This document shows positions 48,110 through 58,600 of a stretch of DNA of 64,000 bases, in pieces. Under the pieces are notes generated by a model. The model was not told the origin of the DNA. It saw nothing but the letters and a program-made list of their open reading frames with translations, and did not search any database. Both the position numbers and the translations under genes were made by a program. How positions within the stretch are numbered: the stretch's first letter is position 1; each line of letters begins with the position of its first letter. Source of the stretch: Apilactobacillus zhangqiuensis (GTDB lineage: Bacteria > Bacillota > Bacilli > Lactobacillales > Lactobacillaceae); NCBI RefSeq assembly GCF_019656215.1, contig NZ_BPLK01000003.1, positions 186,001 to 250,000 of the forward strand, given 5' to 3'.

Positions 48110-48958
48110 ATGAAGCAATTAACACAAGAATGGCTTGAACAATTACCAATTAAAAATGTAACTAAACTAACCCCTGTTTCAGGTGGTGATATCAATGATT
48201 CTTACGAAATCATTGCTGATAATCAAAAATACTTTATGAAAGTCCAACCTAACAAAGGGAAAGAATTCTTCGAACACGAAGTCGAAGGAATCAAACTTAT
48301 CGGCCAGTATGCAACCGTACCAACCATTATTGACTATGGTGAAATTGACGGCGATGGCTTTCTAATTCAAAAATGGATGAACCTATCACCATTTGGTGAT
48401 CAATATCAATTAGGTCAAATGTTAGCCAATGTTCACAAACACCATAATGACCGTTTTGGTCTAGATAAAGACTTCAAACTAGGACGTGTGCCAAAAACAA
48501 ACGCTTGGCAAGATAATTGGACCGACTTCTTTATCAAACAACGTTTGAATCCACTAATGGATATGGCAATTAAAAAACGTGAAATCTCCAAAGAAGATTT
48601 AAGCCACTTCAATAACCTAAAGGAGGCCTTCAAAAAGGACATGGATAGTCATCATAGCGATGCATCCCTTCTTCACGGCGACCTATGGAGTGGTAACTTC
48701 TCATTTCTAGAAGATGGCAACCCAATCTTGATTGATCCTGACGTCTACTATGGTGACCGTGAATTCGATATCGGTGTCACTACCGTATTCGGTGGCTTCA
48801 ATGCCGACTTCTACGAAGGATACAACGACACCTACCCACTTGATTCCGGATGGAAGAGAAGAATCCAATACTATCAATTCTTCTACCTACTTGCCCACTA
48901 CGTTATGTTTGGTGGTGGCTATGGACTAGAAGTAAAGAGTATTCTTAGCCAATACTAG
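48110..48958 (+). CDS. Fructosamine/ketosamine-3-kinase family protein
   Basis: Members phosphorylate sugars attached to amino groups, so that the adduct decomposes and the protein or amino acid is repaired. The 282 residues show the N-lobe motif SGGDINDSYEI and lysine in FMKVQP. The catalytic LHGDLWSGNFSF and metal-binding IDPDVYYGDREFDI of the APH-like kinase fold are present. The ATG at 48110 follows GAGGTGATAAAT. It is divergent from hisS and shares its stop-codon bases with the HAD gene on the other strand. The actual substrate is unknown. Confidence 0.85.
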   Translation: MKQLTQEWLEQLPIKNVTKLTPVSGGDINDSYEIIADNQKYFMKVQPNKGKEFFEHEVEGIKLIGQYATVPTIIDYGEIDGDGFLIQKWMNLSPFGDQYQLGQMLANVHKHHNDRFGLDKDFKLGRVPKTNAWQDNWTDFFIKQRLNPLMDMAIKKREISKEDLSHFNNLKEAFKKDMDSHHSDASLLHGDLWSGNFSFLEDGNPILIDPDVYYGDREFDIGVTTVFGGFNADFYEGYNDTYPLDSGWKRRIQYYQFFYLLAHYVMFGGGYGLEVKSILSQY

Positions 48959-49584
48959 TCATTACGATGTAAGAAATCGTAATAGTTATTGATTGTTATT
49001 TCGGGGTCCCCGGTCGAATTAATCATTCCATCAGGATCAAATAGACATGCCTTGATGCCAGCATTGTGAGCTGCATCAACGTCTAGTTTTCTATCCCCCA
49101 TGAACATGCAATCATCACGATTAATCTCATTATGTTTAATTAAATAATTAACAGCTTCCGGATCAGGTTTTCTTTTGAAAGCCTGATTTTTTGTTACCAA
49201 TTCTGCAAAGTAATCCTTTAATCCAGCATTTTCTAGCATATCGACGGCATCATCGTCTCGATGAGTTAGTAAAAAGTTTCTACCGCCATCATCGATATTT
49301 TGTGATAATACCTTATCTACATTCATGAAGCTATTGGCGTCTTTGACATTTTGCTTTTCATATTGGCGATACTTTTCGTTAATGGTATCGGCATCAATAT
49401 TGAAATGTGCAGCGTATTTTTGCACACAAGTAGCCAATGAATGACGACGCATTACCTGATTAATTTCATAATCATCGATTTCAAACTCATCAATTCTCAT
49501 ATCCACCAATGCGTCAACAAAGGCTTCGACCATAATTGGATATGTATCCATAATCGTTCCATCAAAATCCCAAATTAAATCCAT
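48955..49584 (-). CDS. HAD-superfamily phosphatase (PGP-like)
   Basis: Small-molecule phosphatase of the haloacid dehalogenase type. Motif I is DFDGT with Asp6 and Asp8, motif II LLTHRDDD, and motif IV MGDRKLDVDAA; a helical cap lies at about 15-85. At 209 residues it fits the phosphoglycolate-phosphatase-like group, with the substrate undetermined. The ATG at 49584 follows GGGGGAG. The dtd terminator lies directly in front of it. Confidence 0.86.
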   Translation of the reverse strand: MDLIWDFDGTIMDTYPIMVEAFVDALVDMRIDEFEIDDYEINQVMRRHSLATCVQKYAAHFNIDADTINEKYRQYEKQNVKDANSFMNVDKVLSQNIDDGGRNFLLTHRDDDAVDMLENAGLKDYFAELVTKNQAFKRKPDPEAVNYLIKHNEINRDDCMFMGDRKLDVDAAHNAGIKACLFDPDGMINSTGDPEITINNYYDFLHRND

Positions 49585-49601
49585 ATTTTTCTCCCCCAAT
49601 T

Positions 49602-49628
49602 AAAAAAGAGCTTTAAAAAGCTCTTTTT
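49602..49628 (-). terminator. Intrinsic terminator overlapping the dtd stop
   Basis: Minus strand stem AAAAAGAGCTTT/AAAGCTCTTTTTT; the first arm includes the end of the dtd stop codon. Confidence 0.82.
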
Positions 49629-50073
49629 ATTTATTTTCTGTATCAAAGATAATCGTAAACGGACCATCATTTTGTAATTCGACTTGCATATCTGCGCCAA
49701 AACGACCAGTTTCAACGTGATTACCAGCATCCCTTAAAGCTTGGTTAAACTGGTCATACATGTCTGATGCAAATTCAGGTTTTCCCGCCTTAGTGAATGA
49801 AGGACGATTACCATTCTTAGTATCAGCATACAAGGTAAATTGTGATACCGATAAAATTTCACCATTAATTGATTGCAAACTCAAGTTAGTCTTACCATCT
49901 TCATCAGCGAAAATGCGTAAGTTACTAATCTTTCGAACTAAGTAATCAATATCATCTTTTGTATCGTCATCCTTAATACCAACTAACAACAAGTAACCTT
50001 GGTTAATTTTACCAACTTGTTCGTTATCAATTGATACGCTCGCATGACTAACTCTTTGAAGTACAACTCGCAT
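49627..50073 (-). CDS. dtd: D-aminoacyl-tRNA deacylase
   Basis: Removes wrongly attached D-amino acids (and glycine from tRNA-Ala) from tRNAs. The 148 residues show [17 protein letters not shown], the [19 protein letters not shown] active-site strand and the C-terminal [10 protein letters not shown] motif. Standard length. 10 bases downstream of rel, the usual order. Confidence 0.95.
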   Translation of the reverse strand: MRVVLQRVSHASVSIDNEQVGKINQGYLLLVGIKDDDTKDDIDYLVRKISNLRIFADEDGKTNLSLQSINGEILSVSQFTLYADTKNGNRPSFTKAGKPEFASDMYDQFNQALRDAGNHVETGRFGADMQVELQNDGPFTIIFDTENK

Positions 50074-50083
50074 AATTAGCTCC

Positions 50084-52312
50084 TTACATAAATGGTCTTT
50101 TTACTACGTAAACATCAGGAATATTCTTCAAGTGGTCAATAATCATATCCAATTGTTCTAGGTTGCGAACTCCTACCTTCAATGAAATAACGGCAGTCTT
50201 ATCGTGATCAACTTTTCCTTCAATTGAATTAATTTGTTTGCAAATAGTGCTAACCTTCTTGATAACATCGTTTAACAAGTTATTACGGTTATAACCTTGC
50301 ACTTCGATGTTTGCACTGAATGAAGCGTGATTATCTGAAGCAATGTTCCAAGTAACACTTACCAAACGTTCGTCATTATCGTTAATGTTTGGACAGTCCT
50401 TACGGTGAACAGATACCCCACGACCTTTGGTGATGTATCCAACCACTTCGTCTCCAGGAACTGGTGAACAACAATGACTTAAACGAACTAATAAATTGTC
50501 GACTCCTTCGATTACAATTCCATCTGAAGGTTTCTTGTTCTTATTAGTCTTGTTAGTCTCATCGGTTGTCTTTTCGATTGTTTGGTGGTTCTCAAAGATA
50601 TCTTTTTGTTGTTGTTCAATTCTCTTCTTCTCAGCTTCATCTCTAATGCTGGCAGTTAGAATATTAACAATTCCGTTTGGTTGTTTATTACCGAAACCAA
50701 TTTCGGCAAACATATCATTAACTTGATTGTAATATGTGCCCTTGATTGCGTCTTCAAGATGTTCCTTGGTCATAATTTCATTGACATCATAACCGGCATC
50801 CTTAACGGCCTTGGTCAAAATTTCACGTCCAGCGTTCACGTTCTTTTCACGATCACGGGTCTTGAAGTATTGACGAATCTTGTGCTTAGCACGGCTTGTG
50901 GATACAAGGCTAATCCAGTCTTGACTGGGACCGGCAGAACTAGAAGAGGTCATAATTTCAACGATATCTCCAGTCTTAATTTGGTAATCCAATGGTTCAA
51001 TTTTACCGTTAACACGTGAACCAACAGTGTGGTTACCAATATCAGTATGAATTAGGTATGCCATATCAAGTGGTCCGGCACCCTTTGGTAATTCCAAAAC
51101 ATCCCCTTGAGGTGTGAATGCATATACGTGATCACCAAATAGGTCACCCTTTACACCATCCATAAAGTCAGAAGCACTGTCAGTATCTTCTTGTAGTTCA
51201 ATAATGCGTTTAAACCAGTTCAAACGGTTATTATCTGAAGATTCCTTGACTTCATCTGTAGCTCCTTCCTTGTAAGCCCAGTGAGCAGCAACCCCATATT
51301 CAGCAATTTGATGCATTTCCTTAGTTCTGATTTGAACTTCTAATGGACGTCCACCAGGTCCAACTACCGTTGTATGCAAGGATTGGTACATGTTGGCCTT
51401 AGGCATTGCAATGTAATCCTTAAAACGACCAGGCATTGGTGACCACTTAGTATGAATAGCACCTAAAACAGCATAACAATCCTTAATAGAATCTACGATG
51501 CATCTTACGGCTAATAAGTCGTAGATTTGTTCAAATTGCTTCTTTTTAATGACCATCTTGTGGTAAACAGAGTATAAATGCTTAGGTCTGCCGTAGACTT
51601 CCACATTCTTAAGCCCCATTTGTTTAACCTGTTGCTCAACTTCTTTAACCGCTTCGTTAATGTATGAAACACGTTCGTCTCGTTTGGAGTTCATAAGATG
51701 CACAATACGGTAGTACTGTTGTGGATTTAGGTATCTAAGCGAAATATCTTCTAATTCCCACTTGATTGTCCCAATCCCCAAACGATCGGCTAATGGTGCA
51801 TAAATTTCCAATGTTTCATTAGAAATACGACGTTGTTTTTCTGGTTTTAAATGCTTTAGCGTACGCATGTTGTGTAGACGGTCTGCCAATTTAACAATCA
51901 TGACACGAATATCCTTACACATTGCTAATAAAAGCTTACGGTGGTTTTCGGCTAATTGTTCTTGGTTAGACTTGTACTTAATCTTACCCAGCTTGGTAAC
52001 ACCATCTACAATTAGTTCGATATCGTCGCCAAATAATTCGGCAATATCAGATAATTCTGCTCCGGTATCTTCTACAACATCATGTAATAGACCCGCACTA
52101 ACTGTTTCTGGATCCATTTTTAGTGTAGCTAGAATACTAGCTACTTGAATTGGATGAACAATATAAGGTTCTCCGGATTGTCTAAATTGGTCTTTATGAC
52201 AAATTGACGCAAATTCGTAAGCCTTTTTAACCATTCCTACATGTTGTTCATTCATGTAACTGGAAATTTCTTTAAATAAGTCTTCTTTAGACCAAATCTT
52301 ATGTTCAGACAT
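50084..52312 (-). CDS. relA: Bifunctional (p)ppGpp synthetase/hydrolase Rel
   Basis: Makes and degrades the stringent-response alarmone. The HD hydrolase is intact (LLHDVVEDT and [12 protein letters not shown]). The synthetase has [20 protein letters not shown], with RFKD typical of bifunctional Rel. TGS ([20 protein letters not shown]), a zinc-finger region ([20 protein letters not shown]) and a C-terminal ACT domain follow. The start is the ATG at 52312, 8 bases after AAGG; the length is 742 residues. Confidence 0.96.
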   Translation of the reverse strand: MSEHKIWSKEDLFKEISSYMNEQHVGMVKKAYEFASICHKDQFRQSGEPYIVHPIQVASILATLKMDPETVSAGLLHDVVEDTGAELSDIAELFGDDIELIVDGVTKLGKIKYKSNQEQLAENHRKLLLAMCKDIRVMIVKLADRLHNMRTLKHLKPEKQRRISNETLEIYAPLADRLGIGTIKWELEDISLRYLNPQQYYRIVHLMNSKRDERVSYINEAVKEVEQQVKQMGLKNVEVYGRPKHLYSVYHKMVIKKKQFEQIYDLLAVRCIVDSIKDCYAVLGAIHTKWSPMPGRFKDYIAMPKANMYQSLHTTVVGPGGRPLEVQIRTKEMHQIAEYGVAAHWAYKEGATDEVKESSDNNRLNWFKRIIELQEDTDSASDFMDGVKGDLFGDHVYAFTPQGDVLELPKGAGPLDMAYLIHTDIGNHTVGSRVNGKIEPLDYQIKTGDIVEIMTSSSSAGPSQDWISLVSTSRAKHKIRQYFKTRDREKNVNAGREILTKAVKDAGYDVNEIMTKEHLEDAIKGTYYNQVNDMFAEIGFGNKQPNGIVNILTASIRDEAEKKRIEQQQKDIFENHQTIEKTTDETNKTNKNKKPSDGIVIEGVDNLLVRLSHCCSPVPGDEVVGYITKGRGVSVHRKDCPNINDNDERLVSVTWNIASDNHASFSANIEVQGYNRNNLLNDVIKKVSTICKQINSIEGKVDHDKTAVISLKVGVRNLEQLDMIIDHLKNIPDVYVVKRPFM

Positions 52313-52355
52313 TTCCAAAACCTTCTTCCAATCATTTATTTTCTATATTTTATCA

Positions 52356-53099
52356 TTAATTTAGTGAGTTTAATTCCATATGAACTGATAAAGCTGATAA
52401 AAAGTAAAAAGGTGCCGTTTCAGTTCTTAAAATTCTAGGTCCTAGGCCACATGTTAAGTATCCCATGGATTGTAAAGTTTCTACTTCCTTAGGCGATATG
52501 CCACCTTCAGGGCCAAAGAACATTGCGACACTTTCACCTGGTTTGGTTTGATCGAGTGTCTTAATCAAATCAGATTTTTCACCGTGTTTAGCTGATTCTT
52601 CATAAGCAATCAAGCGATGATCAAAATCGTAGTTGGCTAGTTCTTTGATTGAATTAATATATTCAACTTCTGGAATCACATTTCGATGGGATTGTTCAGC
52701 AGCACTTCGAGCAATTTTTCTAAATCGTTGTAATTTCTTTTCTGCCTTATTATTCCACTTGGCAATTGCCCAATCAGTTGGGGTAAAAATAATCTTTTTA
52801 ACCCCTAATTCGGTGGCTTTTTGCACCACTAACTCGGCCTTTTCCTTCTTTGGCAATCCACAGATAATGACTGCATCGGCTGGAAGTTCAACATTCTTAT
52901 TCGAAGCTTCAACTACCTTAGCTAAATTATTTTCATTATCAGTTAACTCAGCCACGAATAATTGATGATTACCATCAACAATTTCGAAACGATTACCTTC
53001 TGTGGAACGTAAAACACCCATAAAGTGATGAGCGATATCAGCACTAACCTCAAATTCCGTATCATTACTTAATATTTCATCTGTAAAGTAGTGTTGCAT
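52356..53099 (-). CDS. rsmE: 16S rRNA m3U1498 methyltransferase RsmE
   Basis: SPOUT-family methyltransferase acting on 16S rRNA. The 247 residues have an N-terminal PUA-like domain and the trefoil-knot motifs FGPEGGISPKEVE and LGPRILRTETAPFYFLSAL, where SAM binds. The ATG directly follows the prmA stop (TAGATG), giving coupled translation. Confidence 0.94.
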   Translation of the reverse strand: MQHYFTDEILSNDTEFEVSADIAHHFMGVLRSTEGNRFEIVDGNHQLFVAELTDNENNLAKVVEASNKNVELPADAVIICGLPKKEKAELVVQKATELGVKKIIFTPTDWAIAKWNNKAEKKLQRFRKIARSAAEQSHRNVIPEVEYINSIKELANYDFDHRLIAYEESAKHGEKSDLIKTLDQTKPGESVAMFFGPEGGISPKEVETLQSMGYLTCGLGPRILRTETAPFYFLSALSVHMELNSLN

Positions 53100-53984
53100 C
53101 TATTCATCATCCCTTCTTAAATGTGCTGTAATTCCACACCAATCACCTAACATTGATACTTGATCAATCACAAAGTTGTTATCCTCAAGTGTTTGATTGG
53201 TAATATCTAGTTTTTCCTTAATGATACCGGAAATGATAATTTGTCCGCCAGGATTTAGATTGTTAATTGATTGTGGAATTAATGGTAATACCGCTTCTGG
53301 AAGCATGTTGGCAAAAATAATATCAACCTTTTTAGTAATTCCATCTAACAAGCTGTTTTTGCCAACCTTAATATCGTCAGTAAAACCATTTAGGTCGACG
53401 TTTTGTTTTGCGGATGTTACCGCGTCGTCATCGTAGTCGTATGCCTCAATGTCACCTGCGCCTAAAAGTTTGGCACCGATACTTAAGATACCTGAACCAG
53501 TCCCAACATCTAAAATGCTTTGGCCTTCTCTAAGAATATTTTCGATTGCTTGAAGACATAGAACAGTGGTTGGATGAACACCTGTACCAAAGGCCTTCTT
53601 AGGATCTAATTTGATTACCAATTCATCTCTAGATTCTTTTTTATAATCTTCCCATACAGGAGAAATGGTTAAGAATCTGGTGATACGTTTTGCATGGTAG
53701 TACTTTTCCCATTCAGTATTCCATTTATCATCATTTAAATCCTTAGTAACCACTTTGCCAATTCCAGGGTTTAAACCAAAGCTCTTTAATTGATCAACCC
53801 TTTCTTGAATTGCTGGCACCTTTGATTTAATGTCAAAGTCTTCTGGAAAGTATGAGTTAATACTCAATACCCCATCATCTTTTGAATCTAATTCCACACC
53901 TAAAGATCCAAATTCCATCAAGATGTTAATTACTGCATCTTGAGATTCATCATTTGTTAATACTGATATTTCAGTCCATTCCAT
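53100..53984 (-). CDS. prmA: Ribosomal protein L11 methyltransferase
   Basis: Trimethylates lysines and the N terminus of ribosomal protein L11. The SAM site is LDVGTGSGILSIGAKLLGA, followed by DYDDDAVTSAKQNVDLNG and the catalytic-loop region IFANMLPEAV. The 294 residues start at the ATG at 53984 after GGGGTG. First gene of prmA-rsmE-relA-dtd. Confidence 0.95.
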   Translation of the reverse strand: MEWTEISVLTNDESQDAVINILMEFGSLGVELDSKDDGVLSINSYFPEDFDIKSKVPAIQERVDQLKSFGLNPGIGKVVTKDLNDDKWNTEWEKYYHAKRITRFLTISPVWEDYKKESRDELVIKLDPKKAFGTGVHPTTVLCLQAIENILREGQSILDVGTGSGILSIGAKLLGAGDIEAYDYDDDAVTSAKQNVDLNGFTDDIKVGKNSLLDGITKKVDIIFANMLPEAVLPLIPQSINNLNPGGQIIISGIIKEKLDITNQTLEDNNFVIDQVSMLGDWCGITAHLRRDDE

Positions 53985-54009
53985 TTCAAACACCCCTGTT
54001 AACTTTTAC

Positions 54010-54041
54010 AAAAAAGGTGCATCCCTCTTATAGGACACACC
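54010..54041 (-). terminator. Intrinsic terminator after the small basic protein gene
   Basis: Minus strand stem GGTGTGTCC/GGGATGCACC (two G-U pairs) followed by six T, in the gap before prmA. Confidence 0.78.
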
Positions 54042-54059
54042 CCCGATTAATTTAGCGTA

Positions 54060-54389
54060 CTATTTAGATTCTGTCTTTTCTTTTTTCTGAATCTTAAGCT
54101 GCTTAAGTTTTTCCTCATGTTGTTGCAAGTGAGATTCCAAATAAAGCATCAATGAATTTTCATCCTTAAAAATTCGTGGATGTTTTTGTTTATGAAGTCT
54201 TAAATCAATTTCATTAATTTTTTGTCTACCTGTCCATTTGTGACCGTATCTGATGATCAAACGGTTATCTAAATGTTTCTTTCCGAATCTAAACACGTAA
54301 ACGTTATCTGGAGTAAGCAATGGTCTAATGTAAGTCTTTTTGTAGTAGTATCCATTATCTCTTAAAAACTTTTTAGTTCGATTAAGCAT
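54060..54389 (-). CDS. Small basic protein of unknown function
   Basis: I do not recognise this gene. The 109 residues begin MLNRTKKFLRDNGYYYKKTY and are rich in Lys, Arg, His and Tyr, with no signal peptide or membrane segment. The last 40 residues are strongly charged and probably helical (YLESHLQQHEEKLKQLKIQK). A basic, aromatic N-terminal half could bind nucleic acid, but this is a guess. The ATG follows a perfect GGAGGTG site, and the gene has its own promoter and terminator, so it is likely real. Confidence 0.7.
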   Translation of the reverse strand: MLNRTKKFLRDNGYYYKKTYIRPLLTPDNVYVFRFGKKHLDNRLIIRYGHKWTGRQKINEIDLRLHKQKHPRIFKDENSLMLYLESHLQQHEEKLKQLKIQKKEKTESK

Positions 54390-54468
54390 TGTTTGTACAC
54401 CTCCATTTTTAATATTTTGCAATTGCTTTTTAATAAAGCATAATCTGTCCATAAATCATTCTATATAA

Positions 54469-54497
54469 ATTTTATATTAAGTTTGCGAAATTGTCTA
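54469..54497 (-). promoter_or_regulatory. Promoter of the small basic protein gene
   Basis: Minus strand TAGACA (54492-54497), 17 bases, TAAAAT (54469-54474). Confidence 0.6.
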
Positions 54498-54515
54498 CCT
54501 ATATTAGATATAAAT

Positions 54516-54558
54516 AAAAACGCCAAATGTCTGTTATTTACACAGAAATTAGGCGTTT
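54516..54558 (-). terminator. Intrinsic terminator after the YczE-like gene
   Basis: Stem AAACGCC-AAT-CTGT with its interrupted complement, ending GGCGTTTTTA on the minus strand. Confidence 0.78.
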
Positions 54559-54566
54559 AAGATTTA

Positions 54567-55307
54567 TTATTTTACTTCTCCAACATCAAGAGCTTGATGC
54601 TTTAGTTTGGTAAATACATGCTTATCAGCGATCCCTGTAATTCCTCCTTGGAAGAAGAATGCGAACAAGGTTCCTAATCCAAAGTTATTAAATTGGTGAG
54701 TAATTACGATTGCGATAATTGCCATGATAGTAGGTGGAATGTATGAGAACCACATTGCCTTTGAGGCATTTCCATCACAGTACTTAAATCTTAAAATTTG
54801 CATTAAGTCATCAGCAGGATGTAGCGCAATGTTAACTCTTTGGTAAATTGAAATTGCGATTGCAATGAATGATACACCAACGAAGTTAAGTAATACGTAT
54901 GCTAATGTCATTCCAATTCCGTGCGCTTCTGGTAACCAGCTACTTACAATACCGTTGAAATAGTTAATTAATAATGAGAATGGTCCTAAGAAAGCTGCGT
55001 TACCAATCACTCTGCTCCAGCTCAATTTTCCAACTAGAATTGAGTTAAGAACTGTAATCAACATTCCTAGTCCAAAGAATGCCCAGAATAAAACCCATTT
55101 ACCATCACCTAAAACGGCATATCCTAGGTTGTTTTCAGCAGCTGTCCAGTATGCTGATCCTAGAAATGATGGATGAATTTTGGCACTAGTTACTAGTGTT
55201 AAAACATTCCCCAATGAGTTAATAACTAGTGAAATTAAAAAGTAAACAATAGAGCTTGTCCAAGAAATGGTTCTTTTGGACTTAGTAGCACTTGCACTAA
55301 TTTGCAT
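54567..55307 (-). CDS. YczE/YyaS/YitT-family membrane protein
   Basis: A 246-residue integral membrane protein with five to six hydrophobic segments, for example IVYFLISLVINSLGNVLTLV, WVLFWAFFGLGMLITVLNSI, LAYVLLNFVGVSFIAIAISI and IPPTIMAIIAIVI. Together with the NIALHPADDLMQIL loop this resembles the YczE group (COG2364) of uncharacterised membrane proteins. The function is unknown. The ATG follows GGGG with an 11-base gap. The upstream leader is long and AT-rich. Confidence 0.62.
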   Translation of the reverse strand: MQISASATKSKRTISWTSSIVYFLISLVINSLGNVLTLVTSAKIHPSFLGSAYWTAAENNLGYAVLGDGKWVLFWAFFGLGMLITVLNSILVGKLSWSRVIGNAAFLGPFSLLINYFNGIVSSWLPEAHGIGMTLAYVLLNFVGVSFIAIAISIYQRVNIALHPADDLMQILRFKYCDGNASKAMWFSYIPPTIMAIIAIVITHQFNNFGLGTLFAFFFQGGITGIADKHVFTKLKHQALDVGEVK

Positions 55308-55625
55308 GATAGAAATACCCCTTATCTGTAATTTTAATATTATTTTTTAATTGTGAAAAAATTATCTAGCATTTGAAAGCTAATCAGCTATCAAAGACTT
55401 AGTGCAATAAAGCACAAACTTAATTAACAAATAAATAATAACATGAAATATTATAAAATCAAGTCAATAGCCTCATACATCAATCGATTTAATGTGTGTG
55501 TTGAAATGATTTTTGTAATAATCATCACTTGTTTTTTGTTTGTGAACTTTATAACAAAATAAATTATAAACCATTTTAAAAATAAAATAAACCCCTTTCA
55601 TAAAAAAGCTCAATCTTTTTTCAAC
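55308..55625. other. Gene-free AT-rich stretch upstream of the YczE-like gene
   Basis: No credible gene is present. On the minus strand there are short inverted repeats (GTGCTTTATTGCAC near 55400; TTTGATAGCT with AGCTTTCAAA near 55375-55395) within a probable leader. TTGACT occurs at 55461-55466 without a well-placed -10. No known riboswitch class was recognised. Confidence 0.4.
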
Positions 55626-55662
55626 AAAAAAAGAAGCATCAACGATAAAACGTTGATGCTTC
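55626..55662 (-). terminator. Intrinsic terminator of the GT2-TagF-TagF gene
   Basis: A 12-pair stem GAAGCATCAACG/CGTTGATGCTTC with a seven-T run on the minus strand, 5 bases after the stop. Confidence 0.92.
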
Positions 55663-55666
55663 AATC

Positions 55667-58600
55667 TTATTGACTTAATTCTTCAGTATTAATCCAGTAA
55701 TTACGATTATCTAAGCTTATTAATGCATACTTAGCACCCAAGAATTCTTTGAATTCTCTATCACATAATTGAGCTGTCTTAATCACTTTTACTTCTTTAT
55801 TACCATCAAGATACTTAACAAAATGATTATCTCGGTAGTTAGCGAAGTCTTTTTCTTCTGCCCATAGTGTTGCACAATCTTGAGCAATCATATGATCACT
55901 TAAACCTTGTGATGATAAATCATCACTGTAGAAAGTATCTAGGCTGTGGTCACTTAGCATCTTTTCAACAGAACGTTTAGATGAATTGCCATCCATCCAA
56001 GCTGAATACTTCTTGTAAAATGCTTCATACTTATCATCAGGTGTCCAGCCATTGTCAAAGATATTATCGAGGCTTTCAATTACTTCATCGTTGGTCTTAA
56101 CGATTGGACCTGGAGCTTCCTTAATGAAGTCAAAGTAGAATCCACGAATTGCATTTGCGTAATCTTTTAAATCATAAGTGAAGAAAATCATCGGTCTTCT
56201 TAACGTTGCATAATCAAACATTACTGATGAGTAGTCAGTAATTAAAACATCACTGATTAGATATAATTCAGCAATATCTGGGTAATTACTTACATTTAAT
56301 GCAAAACCTTCATAATCACTTAAATCTAGATTGTTAGAAATCAAGTAATGAGTTCTTACCAAGACAACTGCTTTTCCTTGATAGCGATCTTGTAGTTTTT
56401 GTAAATCAAGATGTAGTTTTGCAGTAAATTCATCATTTTTAATGTATTCATTATCACGCCAAGTTGGAGCGTATAGGATAACCTTCTTGTCATTTTCGAT
56501 TCCCAAGTCTTCTTTGATTTCAGCAACATCATTTGCGGTGTGATTTACTAAAATATCGTTTCTTGGGTATCCATCCAATTGAATTTGGCTAGCTTGCATT
56601 CTAAAGCAACGTTGCATGATTTGAGCTGAATACATGTTAGGCGCAATCAACCTAGTCCATCTTCTGTTATCCTTGAAGACTTCTTGATGGTACTTAGCAA
56701 CGTTTACACCAGGCATTGTAACCTTCATAACGTCAGCACCAATTGTCTTTAGTGGAGTTCCATGCCAAGTTTGTAATACGACTGTATCCTTACTTGGATG
56801 CCATCTAAATGGACGACGAGAGTTAGTAACCCAATACTTAGCTCTAGCTTGTTTTAAGATGCCCTTGTAACCAAATCTAGTTACATAAGGAATTTGATTT
56901 AATTCAAAGAATTCACGGTCTTCTTTGTTTACATTCCAATAAAGCTTGAATCCAGGATAGTTTTCCCTCATGTATTCATAAATTGCCTTAGGATTATCTG
57001 AGTATTGGGTTCCAAAGAAGCTATCAAAAATAACGATATTCTTCTTAGAAAGTCTCTGCGATAATTCGTTTAACAACTTAGCTTGGAAGAAGTTAGTATC
57101 CCAGAAGTGACCAATCTTCTTGAACAATAAGCTCTTGGCTGGTTCTTGATCTAGGTCTTCTCTTTGAGTAGCTAATACAGTTTCAACAACTTGTTGAGTG
57201 GCATCCCCATTTCGACCGTATTGAGCAAACTCATCACGGAATGTTGCCATTTGTTCTGCGTAGTTATCTGCGACTGAATCAATGTGTCTAATACGATCAA
57301 TTAATTCATCTTCGGTCTTAACGATTGGTCCAGGCATCTGCTTGTAGTAGTCCAAGTAAACACCACGATTAGTTTCATCTAAGTACCAATCCGCATCATA
57401 TGCGTAGAAAATCATTGGACGATTTAGGTGTGCATAATCAAACATTACTGATGAGTAGTCAGTAATCATCGCATCACTGATTAGGTACAAATCGTTAATA
57501 TTGTCGTAGTCACTGACGTCGTATACAAATCCAGGATTGCTGTAGAAACTGTTTGAGTGAGCTACAAAGTAATGTAGACGAACAAGTAATACGTATCCAT
57601 CAGATAATTTTGCTTGTAGCTTATCTAAATCTAACTTAAATTCAAAACCACCGTCAGCTCTAAATGTTGGTGCATATAAAATGACACGCTTATTTAGCGG
57701 AATTCCAAGTTTCTTCTTAATTGAATTAATGTAATCGGTATTGTTGTTTGCATATAATTCATCGTTTCTAGGGAAACCAGATTTAATAATCTTTTGACTG
57801 TAGTTAAATGCATGTTTAGCAGTCTTTTCCATATAATCAGAAGGTACTACCAAGTAGTCCCAACGACGGTTTCTCATCGCAAAACGATTTTGTAACTTAT
57901 TGGATCCAAACTTAAAGTGTGGTTCATCAAATCCCATGTGCTTTAAGAATGTTCCGTGAAGGGTTTCCACTTCGATTTGGCCCTTTCGTTTAGCGTAACG
58001 GTTAGGCATGTTGGTATTTTGAATAATGTATCTAGCAACAGCTAAGTAGTACCAGTACTTAAATGTGTTTACGCGAACCTTTTCACCGTCTCCGGTAATC
58101 TTGGTTTCAATATTGTTAAAGATCCATACCGGTTTAATTTCAGGATGGTTTTCTTCAACGTATTGATACATCAATTTTTCATTACTATCAAACTTACTTG
58201 ACCAATAAGAATCAAATACCATTACGTTTCTAAGTGGTAATAGTCTCATTAGTGGATACAACACTGAATAAGAAATGGCACGTAAGCCCTTCTTAGAATC
58301 CATTGCACCAAAGAATGGTTGTTCTACCTTAAAGACAAGATTCATGTTCTTGTCTTTCTGAGCAGCATAGAAAATCTTAGACTTTCCATTGAATGGTAAT
58401 TCAGTCGTCTTAATGCGACACTTCTTGGAATACTTAATACGGTAAGTATGAGCCTTACCATCAACTTGAAGATAGACTTTAAACTGGTAGTCCCCTTCAA
58501 GCAAGTCTAATTGTTCCATGTTGTCCGAAGTAAGTGCAAAATCAAATTCGAAACTTTCCCCATTAATTGCAAAGTGATTGGAATCTGGATCCAATACCTT

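Noticed and set aside
55473-55664. 63-codon open frame after the GT2-TagF-TagF gene
   Set aside because: It begins inside the strong terminator hairpin, has no ribosome site, and its product is low-complexity AT-driven sequence.
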